The translations under genes and the position numbers were made by a program. Under the pieces are notes generated by a model that was given only the letters and a program-made list of their open reading frames with translations, did not search any database and was not told where the DNA came from. From Loripinus fragilis (lineage: Eukaryota; Mollusca; Bivalvia; Lucinida; Lucinidae), in the NCBI GenBank assembly GCA_964019695.1, contig OZ026530.1:35822835-35886834 (forward strand): a DNA stretch of 64,000 nt. Reading direction: 5' to 3'. Each line of letters starts with the position of its first letter. The first letter of the stretch is position 1. This document shows positions 56,046 to 64,000 of the stretch, piece by piece.

Positions 56046-56392
56046 TATCATATGACGTCGCGTCTGAGAGTGAAATAACACCATGCAATAAAATCTGAAA
56101 ACCACTAGTGGTTTATTGATTTTCGGGAAACGTTATGACGTCCATAACAACGTTGCGTACATAATGACAAAATCATAACGTTTTTACGCGAGAAATGAGA
56201 TTTCAAAGTAGTCTCAATGTCATATGATAAATATAATCTACCATTCGTGCTCTTGTGTTATTGAATTTATTAAACTCCTTGCGAAAAAGAGATAAAATGC
56301 TCGGCAAGCCTTGCATTTTATCTCTTTTCCAAAACTCGTTTAATAAATTCAATGAAACATTAGCACTCATGTAAGATCCTCTATGTAAACTT
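56046..56392 (-). mobile_element. Dispersed element M2, copy 5
   Basis: Reverse copy of 59021-59362 from TATCATATGACGTCGCGTC to GTAAGATCCTCTATG. Confidence 0.75.
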
Positions 56393-56516
56393 TATAAGGT
56401 CATGTGATCAGGTAAGGAGCATTTAAAAAACATCAATGTACACAGTTTAGTCATGAAATATGTTTTCCAAAATAGTAAATCAGTCAATGGGTTTGTTAGT
56501 TGACTGTTTTAACATG

Positions 56517-56745
56517 TACTATCGTGCCAACCAAGAGTGACAGTGACGTAATATTTTGTTTACAATTGTAAAGTAAAATTTAACTTGCATACTCCACTTG
56601 AGCTAACGCATATCGATAGATCACTTGTTTATTAATCCTATCCTGCGGATAGGATAAATACACAAGTGATCTATAGATTATAAGTCACTGATAACTTTGT
56701 AAACAAAACATGACGTCACTGTCACTCTTGAATGGCAGGACAGTA
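56517..56745. mobile_element. MITE family M1, copy 4
   Basis: 229 bp with GCCAACCAAGAGTGACAGTG and its mirror. The right arm has TGACGTCA, and the left arm has TGACGTAA. Confidence 0.8.
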
Positions 56746-57141
56746 GCAGTCACAGCAAATTGGAGAAATGAATGGATCGTCTAGATTAACTTGAAATTGG
56801 CATTACTTAAACAAAATGGATGTCGCAAGAGCCAAACAACTATGCCTGAGTGATTTTGCATGGACATTTATCTGAACGATCTAATAGAAAGTCAACAAAC
56901 TTGCGTCTGTTATTTGGAGGAGTTTATAATTTTGGTTATATGACGTTGTCCTAGTAGGTACAATTCTAGGGATGCCGTTATGTCATTAGGATAGGTAGGG
57001 CTCAATATTGCTGAATTTTGACGGAATAATAACAGTACACCCTGTTATGCAATAAATCGACAGTCTGGCAAAATAAGTCTGATCATTAAAACATGCTTAA
57101 CTTTATGTCATAAGTATACATGTGGCCAATATTATACGCAC

Positions 57142-57210
57142 TGTTTTCATCTGGCAGGATGCAGAATAAGTTTCCACCCCAAAGTTAATGTTTGTATGTA
57201 GAATGCATGC
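57142..57210 (-). CDS. LU (Ly6/uPAR-like) domain 2, middle exon
   Basis: This 69-nt exon (23 codons) has a tttcag acceptor and a gtgcgt donor and is phase 0 at both ends. It reads ACILHTNINF...SASCQMKT. It was found by asking what must lie between the phase-0 exit of 59391-59485 and the phase-0 entry of 52894-53020. It has the same length, phases and Cys placement as 62709-62777 (Ala-Cys start, second Cys five codons before the end). Sequence identity to that exon is low outside the cysteines, so the two LU domains are old paralogues rather than a recent copy. Confidence 0.72.
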
Positions 57211-57645
57211 CTGAAATACATAAAAATAATTTAGAATCAGGTCCAGAGATTATAATACACATTTTGCTCCACTCAATTAAGCATAAAATCTATATTACTC
57301 ATCAATTATAAGAATGCAAATACATGATGGCATGTCTATTTTCTTAGTCAGACAAGTAGATAATGACATGAATTTTAAAATGCCAACTTGTTGAATAAGT
57401 GTTTAGCCAGGACAAATTTCAAAACCATGTGATTTGTTTTTGAATACAGTTGTATAACCTCGAGGACATGTCTACTAAAATGTCATTGTCATATGATGGC
57501 AATTAGTAGAGAAAATGATGAATAATATGCAGAAATAAGTTCCTGATTAATGGCGTTTGATCTTAAATCTTCGTGCACAGCTCTAAAAGACACTTTGTAG
57601 TGGCAACAAAAACAATTGTGTTAAACTCAACTGTTCCGATGGACC

Positions 57646-57831
57646 CTGGCCAAGTTGTATAAACATTTTGATTGGTTAATTGCCCGTTAAGTTAACGGTC
57701 TGTTAAAATTATCACCAATCAGGTTTGACGTTACATTGTAACGTTAACCCTGATTGATTAAAAATTTAACAGACCTTTAATTTAACTAGCGACTAACTAA
57801 TCAAATATTTTATGCAACTGGGCCCTGGCCT
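57646..57831. mobile_element. MITE with GGCCCTGGCC ends
   Basis: 186 bp. CCTGGCCAAGTTGTATAAAC pairs with the mirrored TTATGCAACTGGGCCCTGG. An inner dyad AATCAGGTTTGACGTTAC is mirrored just after. It is AT-rich and non-coding. Confidence 0.65.
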
Positions 57832-57845
57832 TTATGGCGGATGCA

Positions 57846-58165
57846 AAGTAAATAAGGATGCAAAGATCAGGAATCAATACAATCAAGTACCACACCTTAC
57901 CCAGGATACCAATGGGAAAGTGACAAACTCAAAGAAGACACCACAAACGAGAGCCAAGAGGTCAGACCTTTCCCAGCAGGTGAGCACAAAGCACATATAA
58001 ACAGACGCGCACAAAGGCACAGCAAAAACAAGACAGAAAAAACATAAAAGATCCACAAAAGAAGTACCACCTTGGCATGGCCAGTAAAATATTTTACTTG
58101 AAGGCTTAAACCAGTTTTACGCCGCCAACCTCGCCCTTATTTCTAATGTGGACCGGGACACATTT
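57846..58165 (+). repeat. Dispersed repeat R1
   Basis: AAGGATGCAAAGATCAGG to ATGTGGACCGGGACAC, close to 45671-46037 without its 3' extension. Confidence 0.65.
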
Positions 58166-58584
58166 GGGACAACTCCCTTAAAATAATCATTTTGTAATGT
58201 TTTTGTTGTTGTCGTTGTTGTTGGATTTTGGAATGCTGCGATAGTTTAAGCTTTCATATGCCTGAACCCCATTTTCTTACAAAACAATGACACAACAACA
58301 ACTCTACGTTTTGAAAGAGAAGTTTTATCAATTTCATGTGGCACAAGGAGAGCTGTTGCAATTTTTAAAAATTCGAAAAAAATCCTATATCCTACCTTTA
58401 GGAAGAAAACTTAAAAATTGATTTGAAAATGACAAACTAATACACAGGATTTTAATCTTTAATCTGAAGGTTTTATGGAGTTCATATCCATTTAAACGTC
58501 CTCAGCCATAGTTGATGAACTATCATCTTCATTAGGCTGTAAAACATAGTCATCAAAGTCGCAAGCTACAAGTATATGATATGA

Positions 58585-58636
58585 TGCTAGTCTTACTCTG
58601 ATGGCTCTGTTTTAGAGCCATCAGAGTAAGACTAGC
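58585..58636. repeat. Perfect hairpin with direct-repeat flanks
   Basis: CTAGTCTTACTCTGATGGCT is followed after CTGTTTTAG by its exact mirror. CTACAAGTATATGATATGAT lies on both sides as a direct repeat, suggesting either insertion with duplication or local slippage. Confidence 0.75.
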
Positions 58637-59020
58637 TACAAGTATATGATATGATATGATACATTGATGAAAAATTGTTTTAAGGACTGGAGCCAGTCTT
58701 ATCTTAAGTTAGCTCTTTACCTACCAGTAGCAACCTCTGTCGTTTGTTTGTTACATTTGCAAACAGTTTTGACCCAGAACCGAGATCGTCGAAACATATA
58801 TACATATATGCTTAACCCTTTGTATACTTGAAACCTCTGGATGAGAGTGCTTTTTTACAAACATTGAACGTTCAACAGGGGTCTGCATTGATTGCTAAGA
58901 CACAATCAATCTTCACTGAATAATTTTTTTTTGAAAAGTATAATTAATATATACAATGAACCATCCTTACCTAACTGTGCAAGACTGTATGGAAAAGAAC
59001 ATTGGTCTACAAAGGATTAA

Positions 59021-59362
59021 ATAGAGGATCTTACATGAGTGCTCATGTTTTATTGAATTTATTAAACGAGTTGGGGAAAAGAGATAAAATGCGAGGCTTG
59101 CCGAGCATTTTATCTCTTTTTCGCAACGAGTTTAATAAATTCAATAATACAAGAGCACGAATGTTAGATTCTATTTATCATATGACAAATACTTTGAAAT
59201 CTCATTTCTGGCGTAAAAAACGTTATAATTTTGTCATTATATTTTATGTACGCAACGTTGTTATGGACGTCATAACGTTTCCGTAAATCTATAAACCACT
59301 AGTCGTTTATCGATTTTATTGCATGGCGTTATTTCACTCCCAGACGCGACGTCATATGATAA
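59021..59362 (+). mobile_element. Dispersed element M2, copy 6, beside LU exon
   Basis: 342 bp from ATAGAGGATCTTACATGAGT to GCGACGTCATATGATA. It ends 28 bp from the LU exon at 59391, on the donor (intron) side. Confidence 0.77.
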
Positions 59363-59390
59363 TACAGATTCAAACATAACTTGAAAATAC

Positions 59391-59485
59391 CTCATCCCTT
59401 CCACACATATCTATATGGTCACATTCGTCTGGATGGCTCATGACGTCACATTTATAACATATTGGTCCACGGTCTTGTCTATATC
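59391..59485 (-). CDS. LU (Ly6/uPAR-like) domain 2, N-terminal exon
   Basis: This 95-nt exon has a ttacag acceptor and a gtattt donor. It enters in phase 1 and leaves in phase 0. It reads YRQDRGPICYKCDVMSHPDE followed by CDHIDMCGRDE. The C-Y-x-C start followed by two more cysteines is the usual first finger of an LU domain. The exon continues in phase with the 69-nt exon at 57142-57210 and then with 52894-53020. A dispersed repeat copy (59021-59362) ends only 28 bp beyond the exon edge on the donor side, and a SINE fragment begins just past the acceptor. Confidence 0.82.
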
Positions 59486-59494
59486 CTGTAAGTA

Positions 59495-59570
59495 AGAACC
59501 AGTACTAAGCAGGGCTTTATGTGTCTTGCTCAAGGACCACAACGCAGTGACGCCAGTGAGACGGCGGTTG
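59495..59570 (-). mobile_element. SINE fragment
   Basis: AACCAGTACTAAGCAGGGC and CTCAAGGACCACAACGCAG match the SINE body in reverse. It ends within about 10 bp of the LU exon acceptor at 59486-59487. Confidence 0.65.
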
Positions 59571-60239
59571 AATTAATAAGATTTTAATAAGATTAAAGAA
59601 AAGAAAATGAGTAGATAGCGCAGAACCATATCGCCGTGTTTTCAACATTTCTACCACATTTTTTACATGCATCTATACCGTTTTTGCTCATGGTAAAGAT
59701 CACATCCTAAAATTCCGAACACTAGCTCTTTTTCTGAAACGTAATTTCTAAATCTACTAACAGCGGAAAAAAATAATTATTTTTCAGTGTTCGAAATTTT
59801 AGAACATTTACCGTTAGTATAAAATTGTGGTGCCTTTATTTGGTGCAGCACATGCTACAACAAATAAAGCCACCACAATATTATACTAATTTAGATCTCC
59901 AAAAACAGTATTATCCTCCTGAAAATGGTAAAATTCAAGGACTTTTCAAGGACGCAACGCAGTAGAAGACCCAGTTACAGGTCAAAAGTCAGCTGTCTTG
60001 GCCCAATGCCAAACGCTTCATGGCAATGGACCTGTACTAGGCCAATACGAAATCACTTGAACAATGCTGTTATTTTATTTATCCTTAATACAAGCAGTTT
60101 TACACACAGATGTTTCTGTGTCATAATGTTTTATCTCAGCTTATTGCAGCTGAACAGAGACCTGTACTGTTGACCTCAAACCTTCAATCCATATAGGAAT
60201 TCGGGCAGTGTAGTAAGTTAAAAAGTTATAATATAAGGA

Positions 60240-60425
60240 AGAATGGATAGAAAAATTCTCACTCGTCTGTTCTCACTCGTCAATTGTCTAGTATCAAATG
60301 ACATGCTAATGATTAGGAAGGTAGCCCCTAGTGCAGTAATTTTCTTTCTCGCACACCAGATCGGCAAGCCCCGTGATGCCAAACGGTGATCCTCTTGACG
60401 GATTTTTTCTATCTCATTCCATTTG
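60240..60425. repeat. Diverged relative of the GGATAGAAAAA hairpin repeat
   Basis: GAATGGATAGAAAAATTC at the left and GATTTTTTCTATCTCATTCC at the right are inverted. The stretch GATGCCAAACGGTGATCC recalls 51834-51850. Confidence 0.5.
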
Positions 60426-60975
60426 TCTGATCTCCCGCTTGCTATCTCAGGTTGCGGGCAGCCATTGCAGCATGTACATTGACTGTAAGACTATGTCACG
60501 CTCATGGTAGTAAAGCGACTTCAATGTTATGTTTCATTTTGTTATACCGCGTCTTAGCAAATTCATGAATTGTGGAGTTAATTTTTAATAATAATAATGA
60601 CAAAAATAATGGTGCACAAGAAAAAATCCATTTTTGGTTTTAAGATGTGACAGAAAAAATCCATCCCTCGAGGACACCGTTTATCCTCACTCGTAAAGTC
60701 TTAAAATGTCTAACTTGTTTGGAAAAAGGGTCTCAATTGTGACTGGTAAGGGGTAAGGGTCCCCGTATCCTACTCGCACGTCCCTACCCATTTTGATAGT
60801 CAGTGCTCACGGAGGTATTCAATACAATTGTACTATATATAGGTGAAAACAAAAATATTGTTGGCAAAGTAAACGTTCTTACTTTAAAAATGTAAAGGCT
60901 TTGATGTATATATTGCTTGCATTGTGAAAACTTCGCATGGCTTAACCGTAACAAAGAAAACGTTTCACGCTGCAT

Positions 60976-61284
60976 CATGCGCGGATCTAGAAAATTTTGT
61001 CAGAGGGGGTCCAACTAAGACTTTTTTTTATTGTTTTTTATGTTTTTTATGAGGGATGGGAGGATTCAAATACCACTATAAGTTGGCCATCATCGGTCCG
61101 CCAGCGAAACGACATTTAAATGGCGTTTCGCTGTTGTGCTGATGATGGCCAAACATTGAATGCTGGCTTGGTAGCTTTGCGATTTTTCGGAGGATCTGGA
61201 CCAGAATTGCTAAGAAACCCTATAGTTTTGTGATTTTTCAGGAGGGGTCCGGACCCCCTGTCCCCCCCCTGGATCCGCACATGT
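60976..61284. mobile_element. MITE family M3, copy 3, beside LU exon
   Basis: 309 bp in the opposite orientation (CATGCGCGGATCTAGAAA to GGATCCGCACATG). It ends about 56 bp from the LU exon at 61341. Confidence 0.8.
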
Positions 61285-61340
61285 GCATCACCATACTGCT
61301 TATTTTAAAAAAATATATAAAGGTGGTGTCGTAGACTCAC

Positions 61341-61452
61341 CTGTTTGATTGCATCCCTTGACATTACATAGATCACCATGGCAACAGTGCGTGCAGTTTC
61401 TAACATCAGACTGGCTGTGGTGCAAGTGGAGCATTGATTTGTCATCGCAAAC
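61341..61452 (-). CDS. LU (Ly6/uPAR-like) domain 1, C-terminal exon
   Basis: This 112-nt exon has a tgcag acceptor and a gtgagt donor. It starts in phase 0 and ends in phase 1. It reads VCDDKS..., then CTHCCHGDLCN and a short tail ending CNQTG. The CC-x3-LCN block is the hallmark C-terminal signature of the Ly6/uPAR/three-finger family, where the last cysteine pairs close the fold next to an invariant Asn. Together with 62709-62777 it makes the last two thirds of an LU domain. The phase-1 exit matches the phase-1 entry of the following LU N-terminal exon (59391-59485). MITEs crowd it on both sides: one ends at 61284 and one begins at 61486. Confidence 0.85.
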
Positions 61453-61485
61453 CTGCAACATAGCATGTTCTTTAGTGTGTTAATA

Positions 61486-61722
61486 AGCCAGTGCATGAGA
61501 CTACCAACAATGTGGTATTTTGACATGTGTAGACTCGGACGAGCCTCTGCAGCCTCCTCTTTGAGCTTAGAAATTCTAAATGGTGTTCAGCCAGTAGCTT
61601 AACTAACATGGAATATTCAAGCGACTAGCAAAGGCTCTGATCAGACTGCGCGCATGCGCAGGCTGATCTGAGGCTTTGCTGGTCGCACATACCGCATTGT
61701 TGGAAATCTCATGCACTGGCTC
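61486..61722. mobile_element. MITE family M7, first of a dimer, beside LU exon
   Basis: 237 bp. AGCCAGTGCATGAGACTACC at the left is mirrored by AAATCTCATGCACTGGCT at the right. The inner GC dyad is GATCAGACTGCGCGCATGCG. It begins 33 bp from the LU exon acceptor at 61453. Confidence 0.78.
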
Positions 61723-61723
61723 T

Positions 61724-61960
61724 GAGCCGCGGCATGAGATTTCCAGCAATTTGACATTTTGACTAGTGTAGGCTCGGACGAGCCTCTGTAGCCTCCTGTT
61801 TAGCGTAGAAACTCCAAATGGTGTTCAGTCAGAAGCTTAACAATCATAGAATACTCAAGCGAGTAGCAAAAGCTCTGATCAGACTGCGCGTATGCGCAGG
61901 CTGACCTGAAGCTTTGCTGGTCGCACACACCGCATTGTTGGAAATTTTATGCACTGGCTC
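61724..61960. mobile_element. MITE family M7, second of a dimer
   Basis: 237 bp, tandem and in the same orientation as 61486-61722. The join between them is a short GAGCCGCGGCATGAG stretch. Confidence 0.77.
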
Positions 61961-62075
61961 AATTATTTTAGTGTGAATCGCATAGGCAACCTCAGATGAT
62001 ACTACACATTGCCAATTCGTTGCCAGCAGCGGCTTGACGAAAATTTCCTGAATGCAGCTGTTGTTATATAATGCC

Positions 62076-62620
62076 ATCATCACAAACCACCTGTAAACAA
62101 TTACCAACTGTGGTCACAGACATCCTGTTATCAATAACCACCTGTCAACAATGACCACCTGGGATCATATACCGCCTGTCATCAATAACCTCCCGGTATC
62201 ATAGATCATTTGCCATCAATAACCACCTCGTGTCACAGACAAACTGTCATGAATAACCACCTGAAATCACAGACCATCTGTCTTGCATAACCACTTGCCA
62301 TAAATATAGCCAACTTGGATTGCATACCAACTGTCATGAATGACCACCTAAGATCACCTACCAACTGTCATGAAGAACCATCTGAGATCAAAGACTACTT
62401 ACCATCAATAACAACTTAGGATCACAGACCACCTGTCATGAATAACCACCTAGGATCGCACACCAACTGTCATCAATAACAATCTGGGATCAGACCACCT
62501 GTCATGAATAACCACCTGTCGTCAATAAACACCTTGGATTGCAGACCAACTGCCATCAATAAAAACCTGTGATCACAGAAGACCTGCCATTTATGACCAG
62601 CTGGGATCACTTAGTCTAGT
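62076..62620. repeat. Minisatellite, about 34-bp unit, about 16 copies
   Basis: Imperfect units around TGTCATGAATAACCACCTAG followed by GATCGCACACCAAC. A given unit differs from its neighbours at several positions. It lies in the intron between the first two LU exons of the window. Confidence 0.8.
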
Positions 62621-62708
62621 TGATACATGCCAAATATTGGCAAACAAATTTCATTCATTTGAAAGTTTATCAATACAACACAATGTGTTGCAACCCTAGA
62701 ATACATAC

Positions 62709-62777
62709 CGATTGACGTCGACAGCCCAGAGTGTAAGTCACGTGTCGCCCGACAGTGTGTTCGTCAATATAGCATGC
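62709..62777 (-). CDS. LU (Ly6/uPAR-like) domain 1, middle exon
   Basis: This 69-nt exon reads 23 codons, starting ACYIDE and ending LGCRRQS. It is bounded by a ttcag acceptor and a gtatg donor and is phase 0 at both ends. The two cysteines fit the middle strand of a three-finger LU domain. It has the same length and phases as the exon at 57142-57210, and both begin Ala-Cys. The next coding exon (61341-61452) also starts in phase 0 and supplies the CC..DLCN end of the domain. The N-terminal exon of this LU domain was not found and probably lies beyond the right edge of the window. No longer frame supports it, so the call rests on splice sites, length match and context. Confidence 0.72.
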
Positions 62778-62954
62778 CTGAAGCGAAACAGCAATACCAT
62801 TAAATGTAGGAGTAAATTGACATTCATTTAGAGTGAGTCAGACAATCCACTATTATTTATAAAAAAAATAATTTACCTTCTTTAAAGAAAACAGCCATTT
62901 CTGTTTACGATACCACACCCATCATAGGATTTGATGACAACTCCTTATAAAATG

Positions 62955-63240
62955 CAAGTGAGTATGATCAGGAAATACCACACTCATACACTGCAGACTA
63001 ACGGACAGTACCGTGATGAAGAGCCACATAACACTGACCAGCCACAAGACACCAGCAGACAGTTAAAGCAAAGCAACCAACTTTCTCTTCCCCATCGTGA
63101 TGATTGAAAAACTAGGACACAAAATTCTGAATAAGTCAAAATAGCAAACAAGGACGAAGCACAGAACCCCCACAAACAATGGGAGCAACAATAGACACTG
63201 AATCAAGAACAACAGAACCACTAATATAGAACGGACCCCA
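62955..63240 (+). repeat. Dispersed repeat R2, partial
   Basis: GTGAGTATGATCAGGAAATACC to AACCACTAATATAGAACGGAC, matching the first two thirds of 53896-54346. Confidence 0.6.
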
Positions 63241-64000
63241 GACAGTTGTATCCTAGAAGGACCAGTTTTACAAATTAATTTAATTTTAGAAGATACCATT
63301 ATGCCATTGCAAGGCAACCAATTTGAGACTGTTTCGATAAACCTCAAGTTTGAATTTAGGACTTATATATTCTATTTCGTCTATTCAAAATTTCGTAAAT
63401 TCGTTACTGACGTCTAGTCTATAGATCTGATCGTATAACAGCTGCAATAGCATTAACTCCCTAGCAAACATGAACATATAATACAAAAAAGCTTCATGCA
63501 TTAAGGAGCTATGTGACCCCTATGAAGCTAGAGCATTAAGTTGTTTTTCACATATTTCTTCTTATTGCTTTTTAGAGCAATAACCCAAGTGTTAAATAAA
63601 TTCTGGTAATTCTTTGCCGTTTAGCTATACTATGGTAACAAAATTGAGCACCAAAATTGGGCTTAAAGTAGGAAAGTAAAGATTTAGGAACACATTTAAG
63701 ACTTTTTGATAGAGAAATTAACATACATTATAGAGTACAAGTTAATACCAAAACATTGTTACAGATGATCAGAATTATCATGAAACAAAACACATTAAAA
63801 GTGTTTTTTATTTAGCTGTGCTTATAGTTATTTCTTTAAAAAAGATATTGGCATCCCAAAGCCTCATTTGTGGTCTTAAATGTTAAATACTATATTTTAA
63901 GCCTATTTTGGTGACCATTTTATGTTACTATAGCAACAGTTAAAGTTAAAGAAATACCAGACTGTTACACTTGCTATGGGCTATTCTTCTAATAAACTAA
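63241..64000. other. Right edge of window, nothing recognised
   Basis: The missing N-terminal exon of LU domain 1 was looked for here (C-x2-C with splice sites, phase 0 exit) and not found. Confidence 0.4.

Overview
The window is nuclear DNA of an animal, most likely a mollusc and plausibly a bivalve. Coding sequence occurs as short, phase-matched exons in long AT-rich introns. The introns are packed with MITEs, a tRNA-derived SINE, minisatellites, a BEL/Pao LTR retrotransposon, a Penelope-like reverse transcriptase and Tc1/mariner remnants. Nothing prokaryotic was seen. The taxon is an inference from repeat style only.

One host gene crosses almost the whole window on the minus strand, so its 5' part lies to the right. 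From 62.8 kb to 52.9 kb, five exons encode one partial and one complete three-finger (Ly6/uPAR, LU) domain. From 50.3 kb to 0.3 kb, eleven intact one-exon EGF modules follow. LU domains are split as phase 1-0, 0-0 (69 nt in both copies) and 0-1. Every EGF exon is phase 1-1, so all modules join in frame. Both ends of the gene lie outside the window. The product reads as a secreted or cell-surface LU plus EGF-repeat protein. Decayed EGF copies (4.64 kb, 8.06-8.55 kb, 9.3 kb) and duplicated exon blocks (35.4/44.2 kb, 9.9/48.3 kb) show module birth and death in progress.

Layout, left to right. 0-10 kb: three EGF exons, decayed EGF copies, MITEs. 10.35-28.0 kb: a 28-bp minisatellite split by a 17.1-kb element with CACTA-type ends and a TA duplication. 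That element contains a 5.9-kb array of a 55-bp repeat and is itself split by a 9.64-kb element with long inverted ends and a perfect 9-bp duplication (Mutator-like), which holds a 983-bp non-autonomous mariner. 28.0-29.4 kb: a head-to-head (foldback) Tc1 pseudo-element. 29.7-35.5 kb: four EGF exons among MITEs. 36.03-44.03 kb: a BEL/Pao element with 386-bp LTRs and a CAGCT duplication. Its gag-pol is broken, but it has an intact extra ORF for a two-finger C2H2 protein with a long acidic tail between integrase and the 3' LTR. 44.2-50.3 kb: three EGF exons and a broken Penelope-like RT on the minus strand. 50.3-64 kb: LU exons, a 34-bp minisatellite and many MITEs, several lying within about 30-60 bp of exon edges.

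The best candidates for something undescribed are the zinc-finger ORF carried by the BEL/Pao element, the modular LU-EGF gene, and the multi-level transposon nest built in its intron.
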